DNA of 64,000 nucleotides from Styela clava. Taxonomy: Eukaryota > Chordata > Ascidiacea > Stolidobranchia > Styelidae. Positions 25,501 through 38,300 of the stretch are shown here, in pieces. Made by a program: the position numbers and the translations under genes. The notes under the pieces are model-generated. The model was not told the origin of the DNA. It did not search any database and was given only the letters and a program-made list of their open reading frames with translations. The number at the start of each line of letters is the position of its first letter. Within the stretch, counting starts at the first letter, position 1. The DNA lies in assembly GCF_964204865.1 (NCBI RefSeq), contig NC_135263.1:17033426-17097425 (forward strand), given 5' to 3'.

Positions 25501-28500
25501 GAACTATGTTGTTTAAATGTTTTGGTATTGATCTTTTTGATCAGTAAATATTTCATCATAATATTTCATCTTCATTTATCAGAATCTTCTGAAATTACGT
25601 GTAAATGTTAATTTGCAAGATTATCAAGGAGCTGTTCCTTTGCATAGAGTTAAAAAACTGGATGTACTGAAGGTGAGTTTGCATTAATTAGTGATACTAG
25701 CAAGCATAATTTTAATATCAGTTCAAATATTATTTATATTAAAACTATAAATCAAATAGATTTCAAAGTGTTGTGTTATTTTTTTGTTCTATTTTGATTA
25801 AATTTAAATTATTTGAAACTTATGAAAATACAGTTTTGTTGTCTAAAGATGCCAAATTTGTGTTATTGCGTACGTTATTCTGGGTTATTCACAGAAAAAA
25901 CACTACAATACAATTTTTATTATTTCAGCTTTTGCTAGAAAGCAACGCAGACATAACTGCTGCAGATTGTGAAGGAAATACAGCTTTACATGTTTTATGT
26001 TATGGTGATGAAAACCAAGAAAGTTTTCTTGATGGAATTTCTTACATGGTGAGATATAAATTTTTTTACATATTTTTTGTTCTTAGTCCCTTGTATGATA
26101 TTTGTTTATAAAACATTTCAGATAAGCCGAGGAGCAGATTTATTTTGCCGCAATTCCAGAGAGTTGATGCCAATTCATTGTGCTGCTATGCAGGTATTTG
26201 TTTATATTGTATTTCATGGATTGCTTCATTTGTTGTTGTTCAATGGCCTGATATTGAATTGTCAAATTGACAGGCAATCACAGAAATGACATGTTTTGCA
26301 TTGCAGCTAATATTGAATAGAGGGTGGTCCAAAAAAAATCGAAACTTAGATCATTTGGAACATAATGAAAGATCCTAATTTTTGTGCAAAGCGTTCTATA
26401 TTACTGAAACTTTTGTGTACAGTACAATCATACGCGAACAAAAGTTCGAATGTTAAAGAGTTGAATTTTTTTTTTTCCTAGAAATATGGGTTCTGTTTTT
26501 AAGGGGTAGATGGCAGAAACTGAAAGCAAATGTCTTTAAAAAATTAAAACTTTAAAAAATGCTGATAAAACGTTTTAAATGAACTCGAAAACAAAAATTT
26601 TACGATCTATGATATTATTTAATGTTGACAAAATCTACAACGATTTGAATCATCATTTGCAATTTCTGTCTGAATACAAAAAACCTGAATTTTTTTTCAT
26701 CATGGAAAATATATTTTACTCAGGGTCGCAAGGATACCATTGAATTACTCCTAGATACAGATGAAGGATCAATAAGAAATGAAATTGAAAAAGAAACAAA
26801 GAAAAATCCACCAAGTCTTCCTTACCTTGCTGTCGCTGGTGATCATTTAGAATGTTCTCAATGGTATGTTTGGATACATTTATGTGGCCTAGAAGTTAAA
26901 CCGTTTAGACTTGATTGTGTTGGTGTGATAAATTGAGCAGACAATGCAGAACCAGAAAAATTGCATGCAAATTGATTTTTGATTGTAATGTTTTGTATAC
27001 TTAGTTGCCAAACCCTACTGTAATTACTTCCCTGGGAAGTGCTAAAACATGGGTAAACTTTTGGCGCACCCGTAGTATGTGAACCAAGATGGCGGACAGC
27101 GGAACATAGTATGTGTACCAGGTTAGGGTTGGGCCATAATTTTATTCCAATTTACCTTATTTTAGTTCTATTACGAGTTCGGGGACTAGCCAAGTGACTC
27201 TCGTAGTATTTGTACCTGAAATTATGGCCTAACCCTAACCTGGTACACATACTACATTCCGGTGTCGGCCATCTTGGTTCACCTACTACGGGTCAGAAAT
27301 TTTTTGCCAATTAACGAAAAGTACTCACTCAGTTTGTATTAATATTTGACAGATGAGCCACCAAACTCAGAAAAAACATACCTAACTCTGTTTGTTTTTC
27401 TCTTAGGCTTGTGGAAAGAGGCTTCTTTTTCAAACCTGGAGAGACTGATCGTGTGTTTTATAAAATATTGACAGAACAATTGATCGTAGATGATCGAGCT
27501 TCCATGTCTGAATTTCTTTTAGAGAATGACGCTTCTGTCAAATTGAAATATGAAGGTGGAGATACGTAAGTAACATATGAGAATTCTAAACTAGATAACA
27601 TATGCTGTATTAATTTTTATTTTGTGTAATCTGGATTAGGAATAAATGATTCACAAATTTTCTGCTCCAACAAATTTATATAAAAATTCATGTTGAAATT
27701 TTTTTTGGCCTACATACTGATCACTAAGCTATCATATCGGTACTCCTGTAGTATATGTACCAGGTAAGGTCATGATTTTATTCTGATTTACCTTAAGCTT
27801 TCCAGTTGAACCGAGAATATTTTAGTTTTATTACGATTTCGGGGGCTGTCTGTGTTAGCCGAGTGGATATCCCCCTGCCCATAGGCTTCAGTCCCTTTAC
27901 ACAACTTGTTGTAAAGTAGGCGAACAAAATTAGTTACCTTCTTATTTGTACATACACTTCTGGACCGCAATCAATCATCTTTTTCATGCCAATTATTTTT
28001 AGATGTTTACATCTTGCTCTCCAAATGTCCGGTCCTACTGATATATTGGAGATTTTATTGAAACATGGTGCTAAAGTTAATGCAAATAATGATAATAAAG
28101 CAACTCCATTATTCTATGCAATGCAACTTAATAAATTTTATGGAGCAAGCCTTTTACTTCAGGAAGGTATGTAAATCAATAACTTTGTCTATATTATAGC
28201 TTATTGTAGAGATGTAAGAATTGTCTTTCCTACTTGAATCTTGAGGTCTGCAATCCAAAATTACCGTAAGTCAGAAAATTTAACTTGTTTTAGTCAATAA
28301 TTTTGCGCTGTTTGATTTGACTTGATGAGTTTGATAATATAATTACATGCTTTGGAAATCTAATACCCATATTTTCTTCTGTTAGTAAAATGTTTAGTAA
28401 AAGTTACACAAATAAAAACCAGTGTTACAGCCAATTGTGTTACTGATTATAGAACTCACTATTACAATTGCTTTAAAACTGTTTGCTTTGTACAATGCAT

Positions 28501-30111
28501 TAGGCAAGCATATATGTTGATATCGAACTGTATTGATTCCACTCACAAATTTCATCAACCTATTAAAGTTTTCATAATTCTTTTTATGCAGGAGCTAGTG
28601 TCCATGCAAAAAACAACTCGGGGTTAACTGCACTTGATTACGTTCATGATTTTGAAGAATGGATTTCTTGTAAATATTTTTCTGATAAAGTTGTGGCAAG
28701 ATTGAAAGGTTCGTAATGATTATTTACAGCTACAAATAATTAAATTGTATTAGAGTATTCGTAAGTCAGGAATTTATCAGAGCGAATAAAAATAATAGTT
28801 ATAGCGAATGATTCTGAATTATTTGGTTCAAAACTTAGTGTGATGATACTATAATTTTAGCTAAGTGTGTGGTGTTAGAAATGCCCTTGTCATTATATCT
28901 TTGATTACCTTGCATGGATTTGAATAATGTGGGGTATAATTATGTGCGAGTGAATTTATTGACTCCTCACTGTCGTAGGGAGGTTCACATAACTGCTGGC
29001 CATTTACGGCTTCCTCCACCATCGAGTCCATGCATCTGGAACAAATAATTGGCTAATCAATCCCATATCAAGAATATCTATCTGATCGAGCTGTCTTATC
29101 ATCGCTCGTCTTCCCGAAATAAATATGAAATTCCTATCTTAGTTAAACAATCCATTCAGTTTTGATTCAGTATTTTTGTATTAATTTAGCATATAGATAT
29201 AAACATGAACGAGAGTTGGTTCGAGTGATCAGCAAGAAAATAAAATCAGAATCACAACTTGAAAGGGCTTTAGAGAAACAGAAGGACAATGTATTGGGTG
29301 CCAGATTGATTCAGGTGTGTGAAATTGAATAAAAATTTGTACATACAAGATACAACTGCATTATTTTATGAATGAACAGTAGAGCAGTGGTTCGCAAACT
29401 TTTTAAGCGGCGCCCAATCTCCAAAATAACTAGTGAACAATAAAACAGCTACAGATAACAGATAGTAAGGCGAAAGTATATTTTATTCAAAAAACATGTT
29501 TAAAATACGTGGGTGGAACGTAAATAATGAAAAGTTTAAAAGACAAGCAAAATTTGTTGTTATTTTTATTGTTATTATTTTTATTAGTTATTTTTTATGC
29601 TGACAAGATGTTTAATTTAAGATTTTGTGGTGGATAATGCACATTGTAAATATCCAAAATAAGGCAGGTAAGATCAAATATTATTATCTTTAATTAGCTC
29701 CATGCCCCTCAAAAAACTGTCTACGCCTCCCTTGTGGGACACGCCAGCACGCTGAAAAATATTCTGTATGTTTTAGAATCCAAATTTAATATCAGACAGT
29801 ATTCTCGACCATTTTCGTAAACGTCTCAAGCTTGAGACTCCTGATCCACCATCAAGCAGACCTGCTACAACCGACGTTATGATACGACCAAGATTTTTAT
29901 CAAGAAGTTTTCCTGGTCGAGTTGTACCGAATGCATCAGGTAATTTCTTAATTCATTGATTTTTAATTGATCAGGTATTAAATACATTTACTTTTTTCTT
30001 ATAGGGTCTGCAACAACAAGCGTTCGGACTCCGACACCTCGTTCGTTAATTCATGTAAAAATAACCAAGAATTTAACTTTACCACCTCTTGTACAAAGTA
30101 GTACCTTTTAG
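16539..30111 (+). CDS. Tandem calponin-homology plus ankyrin-repeat protein, 26 exons
   Basis: I find no named orthologue. Exons: 16539-16668, 16961-17127, 17296-17406, 17632-17761, 18106-18230, 18365-18492, 18747-18918, 20301-20427, 21166-21304, 21643-21803, 22263-22354, 22434-22483, 23044-23239, 23414-23524, 23867-23966, 24423-24607, 25583-25672, 25929-26048, 26122-26193, 26724-26863, 27407-27565, 28003-28166, 28592-28708, 29190-29314, 29777-29939, 30005-30111. All have AG/GT borders and matching phases; the total is 3381 nt (1126 aa). Residues 1-136 form a CH domain (GFTAWINLRLVPYGSLLTNV opening). A basic linker with KKKKRR (about 140-180) follows, then a second CH-like domain (about 182-330) and a charged helical segment. 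Ankyrin repeats occupy about 525-650 and 685-995 (GNTVLHTAARFGH, GSTLLHTAVHF, GNTALHVL, CLHLALQMSG). The tail is basic, Pro/Ser/Thr-rich and ends QSSTF. CH pairs bind actin or microtubules in known proteins, so a cytoskeletal scaffold is inferred only. Confidence 0.88.
22143..22246. repeat. Short palindromic MITE (GTACCAGGTTAGGG family)
   Basis: Inverted ends read TCCTGAAGTATACACACCAA on the left and TTGGTGCTCATACTTCAAGA on the right. The centre contains GTGTACCAGGTTAGGGTT, a word shared with copies at 27053-27297, 27735-27975, 41085-41290 and 45548-45783. It lies in an intron of the CH-ankyrin gene. Confidence 0.65.
22536..22848. mobile_element. MITE with TACCGTATATCCTTGCAT ends
   Basis: The left end reads TACGTATATCCTTGCATCTA and the right end, reverse complemented, reads TACCGTATATCCTTGCATAT: inverted repeats of about 18 bp with one base missing on the left. 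It has no coding content and lies in an intron of the CH-ankyrin gene. A fragment of the same family is at about 55990-56225 in CEP112, sharing ATGCAAGGATAT and the CATAACTCTGATCGCAC-type interior. Confidence 0.7.
27053..27297. repeat. Near-perfect palindromic MITE of the GTACCAGGTTAGGG family
   Basis: The left arm reads CCGTAGTATGTGAACCAAGA then TGGCGGACAGCGGAACATAG and GTGTACCAGGTTAGGGTT. The right arm is the reverse complement in the same order (CTAACCTGGTACACATACTA, ATTCCGGTGTCGGCCATCTT, GGTTCACCTACTACGGG). The centre is a roughly 70-bp unpaired segment. This arrangement would form a long hairpin. It lies in an intron of the CH-ankyrin gene. Confidence 0.8.
27735..27975 (+). repeat. Copy of the GTACCAGGTTAGGG repeat family
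   Basis: It starts CGGTACTCCTGTAGTATATG and ends TTTGTACATACACTTCTGGA, an imperfect inverted repeat. The interior (GGGGCTGTCTGTGTTAGCC, CCATAGGCTTCAGTCCCTTT) matches the copies at 41085-41290 and 45548-45783 closely. Intronic in the CH-ankyrin gene. Confidence 0.75.
28950..29145 (+). repeat. tRNA-derived SINE, 5'-truncated copy
   Basis: It carries the SINE body words GGTTCACATAACTGCTGGCC, CCACCATCGAGTCCATGCAT and ACAAATAATTGGCTAATCAA and ends near AAATAAATATGAAATTCC. The tRNA-like head is missing. Intronic in the CH-ankyrin gene. Confidence 0.7.
29388..29745 (+). mobile_element. hAT-like element, one end preserved
   Basis: The left terminus GCAGTGGTTCGCAAACTTTT is hAT-like. The interior (ACAGATAACAGATAGTAAGG, TTTGGATATTTACAATGTG-like on the other strand, CCTCCCTTGTGGGACACGCC) is the reverse complement of the element at 50291-50596. 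The far terminus lacks the expected CCACTG end, so this copy is truncated. Intronic in the CH-ankyrin gene. Confidence 0.65.
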
Positions 30112-32305
30112 TTAACACACATATGTTGGCATGAAAAGCCAGCTCGAAAGTATTTCACTGTTATCACAGCTATCAACATTTTATTGCTTCCACAACTATT
30201 AAATGAGAAATTTGTTTGTAAAAACTTTTTCATTATGATTGAATTTTAAAATGATATTTTATTTTATAAATGAACTGAGCTTGATAATGGAGCTAGTTCA
30301 ACATCACCATAGTCAGGATTTCTATCTTGTAAAAAATTATGATATATGCCCGCTTTATCATGTAAATTATTGTTTTCAAAGCATTCGTGAAATTTAATTG
30401 TAAAAAAAATTTTTTTTCTATTCATTCATTTTAAAATCCAGTGATTTTCAACCCTTGAAAGAACTTCAGGCTTTCCACGTCAAATTGTTGTTTCCCAAGT
30501 GGAGCACATTCGATTCTGAGATTAGTGTGTTACATGATAATAGACGTTTCCATACATATAGGTTTAAAAAATGAATGAAAATTGACTAATGGCACATACA
30601 ACTTTATACCGGTATGTGTTTTACATAAATTCCAATTGATATGTAAGCCTTTGCTCATCGGCCATTGTCATCATAATGAACAAAGAAGCCCATGCTCTGG
30701 TAAACATTCATCAACAATGCAAACTCTGAAGTGTCATAATCATGGATATTTGCAATTGGTTTTCCGCAAATATTTATGATATTACCTAAGTGTTCTAGGG
30801 TTCAAATGAGGCGGGAAATCACTGGTATAATCTATTCAAATATGTGTCTCTACACTAAATGTCACATATAATATTGATACACACTGCTACGATTCATACC
30901 AAACTATTATTCACTGTCTCGTTATATATATTTGTGTATTCCTTTCTTGTTTTTAATGTAATTATGACTGCAATTCTTGAATAATTTACCTATCGTGCCA
31001 ACTTGTTCTTTCTACCTGTGTAGCTCGTAAAGTGAAATAACATGCATGAGATTATTAAATTGTTACCTACGATACATAACTGTTCAGTTGCAAGTGTCTT
31101 TGGCATGATAAGGGTTTTTTAGAGAAGGTTCTTCTAGCCAAAATGATGTTGGCAATAATGAATTTCTGACTACTGGACGAATAATTGTTTCCCCGATCCC
31201 ACAAATATTCTTCCCATACTTCACCAATGCAAAATTTTTAATGTTTATTTCGAAAGTTGGCGCTGCAGACTGGTTTACATCTCCAAATTCTCCTCCATTT
31301 TGTCCCAAAATAATGAAGTAGCTTCCACAATAAAGTCCTCACAGCTTATTTCTAAAGCTTTTTCAGTTGCTGCAACCAGACTAAAACACTTCCACAAGGA
31401 GAAAACAGCTGAAACTCATCTATTGCTCCCAAATTCGTACTTCTAAAGTGAAAATATCTTTAATATTAAATTTTGATTGGATTCCCCTGAGAGCCTGTTG
31501 CTTCCCCCAAAGTTTGCTCGTATTAGACAAACTCCATCACTACTTTAGTTTTCTACAGATAACCCATGCGATTCTCCTTAGCATGTGTATATATTTGTGC
31601 ATTACTGTAATGTTTCTCTCCAAGCAAACAGCAGCAGTCCATTGTATAAAAATGATGAGCAATAAATAAACAGCAATACACATGAAAACATTAATATATT
31701 TAATAATAAAGCAAAAAAAAATCATTTAATCTGAATATCAGAAGTATTGACCAAAAACAATGTCCAAATAACGAATAGTAACCAATGATCAGAGCAGCCA
31801 CTCGTGTGGTATAACATGTTCCTTCATTGAACAAGCCCAACTGCAGCACAACCCACCCTCGAGTGTGTGTATCTCAAAACCTTTTTGCAGCAGGCTTTAT
31901 ATTGCTTGATATATTACATAAGAAATCTCTAAAATGTGAAACTAACCACGTTGAGATCAAAATTTGAATCATATTTTCAAATTCACAAGTCTGCATTGGC
32001 CTTGTTTAACCATTAAGCATGCTACCTGTACTTAACATTTAGTAGGAATTCAATTCATGACAGTTCGGGCTTCTTGAGCTATCTTGGATATATTTCATCT
32101 TGCAAAGCCGATCACAAACACCCAGGAGTTCACGCAAACCTCTGATTTAAATGAACCGAGTTGTGAAATGTATGTTCAATTGTTAAAGTGAGTATCCATA
32201 TGTACAGCATGTTTATCAATGGCCATTATTCCAGACTGTGTTCTCCTCGCAATCACAACAGGGGTGACATTTGAATATGCAATGAAAGCATTAACAGACA
32301 TACTT
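30112..32305. other. Convergent 3' region between CH-ankyrin gene and SKA3
   Basis: This should contain the 3' UTRs of the CH-ankyrin gene (+) and SKA3 (-). No complete gene is supported. On the minus strand at about 31084-31440 and 31770-31880 there are stretches that read like protein in alternating frames, described under findings. AATAAATAAA near 31664 is a possible plus-strand polyadenylation signal. Confidence 0.4.
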
Positions 32306-35300
32306 TCAAGCTAATACTTCAAAATATTCAGTTCCACTAATTTTCTTTACAATTTTCAAAGCCGTCAATAAAAATATGAATGATTTAGTTTTTAATCCCA
32401 AGGATGTTATTTCTTCGATTTTCTGCTGCGTCGTCACACGAGGGTATCTGGAAAATGGAGCAATATTTCATGAAGAAGTCAAAATAACAATGAGATGTCA
32501 GTTCTGTATTTTATGAAGGCAGCTAAGGAAAGTTAATATTATGGTGTTATAATAAGCCTAGAAAGTATAAATTCTATATTCTCCTTTTTAAGTATATGAG
32601 CAATATGGTGCACAAATAAATTCAACTTAATAGGTTTGGATGTTTTTTCAATCCTCTGGAAATCATGTTTAAAAGGCTACAGGAAACAAACATGTTAAGA
32701 TTATATTTAAAAATGTTGAATATTAGATGACTTGGACATTGTAACATTTCCTCTGGGTAGTTTGTAATAAAGCGTAGACATCCACTTCTATGAATAACAA
32801 TCCTAACAACTACTTGATAAAATATTTTTTTAGGTTCACATGATATTTTTGATCGTGTTAGCGTTTAATGTTTCATTTAATGCTCCCAATTTTTCATTTT
32901 TGAGAGAGACACTTAAAAATCAAAATAAGCATATCAAAATGATTAAATTTGGAGGCTGTACATGTTTTAACTTTCAAGGCACTGTCAGGATCAGGACCCA
33001 GCAATGGAAAATAACACTGGTAAAATGATAATTTAAATAAAAACACAGCTTACTTATCTCCATATAAGGCAAAAGTATTTTGTAGAACTTTTTCAACTAA
33101 ATCACAACTCAGTTCATAAGGAATCACCCTTTTCAAATAATCAGGTAGTTCATTATATTGTGACTGTTTCACTTCATATTTGGAAAATCCATCATTATGC
33201 GAAGGATCCCTGAAAATAAATCCCGTAATCAAACTTATTTCAATCTTATACGCCTTTATTTATCAAATCCTCATAAACTATACAAATATTTAATGTTGAA
33301 AATATTTAATATTTAAGTTTCATTCACTCAGGGTAAATTCTTGCACAGTCTTGCCTGGGGCAAATTTCAAAAGGAATCTATGCTTTAATAGTTCATATTC
33401 TGAAATTCTCTATGCTCGTAAGATTGATCTTACACACAGTTTTTGACTTAGACAAAGCATTTCTCCAAATAGGGCAAGTTTATATTCAAATACTTCAACC
33501 TTGCGGTTTGGAACAAATAACTAAAATATAGGAACAAAAAAATAAAGAAAATTACAAGAATGTGACGTACATGTTTTCCTTGATATCAATGTTTTGTTGA
33601 TTTCTATCTTGTTTAAAATGAGATGTTAACTCAGGACTTGGCGGTGTCGCTGGTAGTTCATCATCTAAAGAAAATAAAAATCTCAAAAATACAATCTTCG
33701 TTGTCCACTTTCACTATTTAGAAACAATCTTACCAAAATTAATGTTCACTTTTGGAAAATGTCTATATTCTGTTAAATCTGGACTATCGGGAGTTCTCTG
33801 AAGAAAATAATAATTGAAATAAAATGAATGTACAGTATTTTCTTGTTTAAAAGAAATTTAAAATTCAGCATACCATAGTAGACATAGGAACTTTTCCACC
33901 TCTCAGCAGTAAAACGGTGTCATCATCCATTGAACTACAATGCTGAAAAGTCATTACACAGATGATATAATATACTAGTCAAAAGTAATTTAGTTGGTAA
34001 CAAAGAGACAACAGTAGGAGGCCGAAGGGTAATTTGAAGATGCATAAAAAGCACATTGATATTGAGATATTCCAAATTTTTGAAATGAGTTAGAACTGAA
34101 TATGACTACTGAATTCAAAATTATGTAAATCTATGACCATTAAAAACCACAAAAACCCTGACCACCCTAACACAGTAATTCTAACTCAATTACACTCAAA
34201 TTTTAAATTTCTGCTGAAATTATCATAACAATAGTTCACCCACCAAGGTGTATCACTAAAATGATTTTTTGTACATAATTGCTATACATTTGCTATAAAT
34301 ACCACTAACCACAGGTGCATCATTGAGCACACTCCTTCTTGAATGAAGCTTGAAATCAACTTCAGGTGAAACGGCTTCATTAGTTGGATTTCCAACTGTT
34401 TTTATATTCCGAAGTGTATCCAGATCTAATCATAAAAATTAATATTCAATATGATTGTGCTGTCTGTAAGTGATTAATGTATGGTCAAATATAATAACGT
34501 ATGATAAGACTCTTTAAGCGTCAGGATTACCGTACGTTTGCCATCGCAACTCTGAGTACGCTGCATGAGTCCAAATCCTGCGGAGAATAATTATGTGTGC
34601 AAAAATTATTGAACACCTTGCTGTTATAGGATAGTTCATGTAACCACTTGTTAGCTATGGCTTTCTCCCCATAGCCATCAAATTTATGCATCTAAAGCGA
34701 AAAACTGATCAACTGTTTGTTCCCATACCAGATAAGAACTGGCAAACAGACAATAGAAGCTTATCGGCCTTCTTTTCCCCCAAGATGGATATGAAATTCG
34801 TTTTCTACATACTTGTCATTGTGGTTGCTGGTGAATCTGGTGACTGATCAAGTCCTGCAAAATATGGAGCATATGGAACATTTGCTGTAGAGCCTTTGAA
34901 GTATGATCCCTTGTTTACACCTGTAAAGTAGAAACAATGTAATTCCTTCATAATCATGATCCTTAAAAGTGGGTTACACCCACTTGTCGAATTTCAGCTT
35001 CGCTTTGGTACTTTCATCATGGAAATCATAGGGAAGTGGTATAATAATGTAATTTCTTCATAATCATGATCATTAAAAGTGTGTTGCTGTTGAGCAAGTG
35101 ATTTGAACTCGAGATTTTAACCTACAAATAAGGCTACTTTGCCATCATAGTCAAGTCTAAAGATTTAACCACTTGAGTTGCACTATTGGTGCTACTGACT
35201 ATAATGCATACTGGGGTTGTGGAACATAAGAATTTTCCAATCTTCAATGCTACGTTCCGGTGTCCGCCATCTTGGTTCATATACTCTAGTCCCCAGGAGT

Positions 35301-38300
35301 ACCTTTTTTTCTTGTTTAGCAACAGAGAAGTCATATATATTTACCACTTATTACAGGAGTTTCAAAGAATTTTTTCATTGATGCAGTTTCTATGTTTGGA
35401 ACATGATTGTTGTATTGTGCTTGCGAAGATGCAACAACTGTATCCTGAAACTACATTTTTAAATGAATAAATTATATCTTATTTCCTGCATCTTGATATA
35501 GGTGGTTCTTGTACTATAACCAAATAATAGTAACAATATAAAGACGTAAAATAATAAAGAAAAATCATGTTAATATATAAAAGGGGGGTTTGGAGACATC
35601 TACAAATTTTATCTTAAACTTTCGTTCAATTTATTAAACAAATTAACATAACATATAGTTCAAAAGAAAGAGAGCATACGACATGCATTGCAGGAATGGG
35701 AAGTTCTATTTTTTCTTCAATCTGAAACAATTAGTATACGATCTTCAAACTTCCAAATATGATATCAATTTTATCAAAAAGAATTTCGGAATGGCATTTC
35801 ATTCAGTTCAAAATGATAGGTTATATTTTGATGAGAGTTAGGATGAATCCCAATGGTAATCTTCAATTTTACTTTTGTATCTCTCTGCTTTGGAATTCCT
35901 GCTATGATATTTTATTAGTTGTAACAGTAAATTTGTTTCATATCTCACAGTAGACAAGAACTGGATATAATAGATACTAAAATAGTACTAAGTACTGATT
36001 TTTTTCATTCTATTTCACCTTATTTGGCTGAATTTGATCGATTCCAGGTGAATTTGGAGATCTTGGAAGTTGCGGAAAATATTCGGCGTCAAATCGATCC
36101 GCATTTCCTGCAAAAAAACGAACATCTTTGTGAAATCAAAAAAAAAACTAAAAATATTGAAATATAATTTAGCATCATTATCTAATGATTATTGATTCTT
36201 ATTACCTTTGCATCCATCTTTATCAAAACGGACTGGATGAAAATTTCCAGCAGAAATAGCAGGAAGCCTGAATTCCTCATCATTCTGGGTGAAATAGTCA
36301 TATACAGTCAAGTTGACTCAACAAAGCAGATTTTAGAATGAACGGTTTTTAATTGAATTTAAAATGGGATTGGCGGCTTTTAGGATTTGGTACAAGTCTT
36401 GACCGAAGTCAACTATGTAGTACTGAAAAAGATGTACCAGCAGTTAACTTAGCATACAAATATTCGTTTTTATGTAGTCTATATTAATTTTTTTAATAAA
36501 TTTGATTCAAAATATGAAAAATTGGCTAAGTATGCCAGAAAAGTATAATTCTTGAAATATACTGACGGTTTTCAAACAGCATATAATTTAAAAAAACTAA
36601 TAACAATTCTAGATGAGTTTAGATCTAAACTCTTACTAATGATTTTTTGAGTGAGACTGCACCAATTTGTCAATAAATTATAATTTATAAAACATTTTGA
36701 AATATACAGTCAATTCACCAAATTACACCAAAAAACATATAATTTCAAATTTCTGAATTCATATTGATCAAATTTTCATGTATTGTTGTCCTTTTTATTA
36801 TATATCAATGTATCCATAGTATAAAAATAAAAATTCAAAACAAAAAAACAAAATTTTGAAATACAAATAGTTCTCATCGATAGAACGAACCTGAAATTTT
36901 GAATGTAAAGTTGGAGCTTCAGGAGAAGCAATAGAATCTTTCTTAAATTGACGAGAACCAGGAACTGGAGCTTCTGGACTCTTCAAGAGAGCTAGAGAAT
37001 CATTTTCTGAGAAGATGCAGAAGAATATAAGTAAATTGGCCCATATATATTAAGAATAATAGTACCTAATATACCATGAATCAAAGATCTACCAGTTGTA
37101 CTAACCTTTAACACTAGGATTTTCATCCCGACTAATCCCTTGTTCAATAACTGGCAAAACCTTATCTTCATTTTCACTTGATTTCAGAAGTCTTTTAGAT
37201 TCTGCACATTTTGAAATTTCTGCCAAATATAAAAATTGATAAAAAATTTAGCATTAATCAAGGCATTACAGCCTAAAGGCATTACAGCAGGCCTGCACAA
37301 CTCAAATTACCACGATGGCCCCAAGCATACATCTGAAGGCCCGCTGGGCCGCAAACTTTGCCACATACATATTTCACAAGATGAACTACACATCAAAATA
37401 ATATTGTGAAACAGTTAAATTAAATTAAATACTTTCATTACTTTGGAGCTTAAAAATATGAAGAATCTTATTTACTTGAGTAAAAACAAGGTACAGTATT
37501 TTTGCATATGAGATGGCAAATATGTATTTAGTGGTTCGTCTACCTTGAATACTGAGATATCTAAATCAGGGTTTCCCAAACTGGGGGGCGAGGGGACAAA
37601 TTTTAGGGGTCGCGAAGGGCACACCAGTTTCACACAAAGTTCGATATTTATTGAAACTAGGGCAAAACATAAATCTCACAATTTCGAATATGATCGGGGT
37701 AGCGGTGCGCTTGCATAACAACGCCGGCTTTGATTGTTAGACCAGAGAAGTGGCGTGTTTCCAAATCACCCGCGGGCCGCACAGAAGTATCCAGCGGGCC
37801 GTATGTTGTGCAGGCCTGCATTACAGCCTAAAGGCCTTTGGTTTAACATTCCACCTTATCCATGGTGCAATTAATTGGGTCGGCATATGATTAACAGTAC
37901 ATTAATAGGCTACTAGAAGTCCTGACATAAACATATTGTTTGGAATACATATACTTAATACACAGTTCTTCTCACCCATCATACTGTCACCACCAGCAGG
38001 AATATAACCATACATCTGTTTCAAGTATTCTTCAGCTTTACTTGTTTCCGATTCTAAATATTCCAAAATTTTTTCTCCAGCTGATAGTAATTTCTGATTC
38101 CGATGAGCAACACGTTGGAGATTTGAATGAATTTTCAAAGAATCATTCTGAAATAGTAGGTACATTTTTGTTAGTTTGTGGCCTTTCAGTATATAAATTG
38201 GTTTGGAAAACTTCACTACAGAAAATCAATGAGGCATGACTTGTCGGAATAATAGCAGATAAGTACTGTATTGGCTGGTACTGTGCTGTCATTTATATAT

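Noticed and set aside
26320..26460. Possible Tc1/mariner-type end (AGGGTGGTCCAAAAAAAATC)
   Set aside because: No matching inverted end or transposase remnant could be found nearby.
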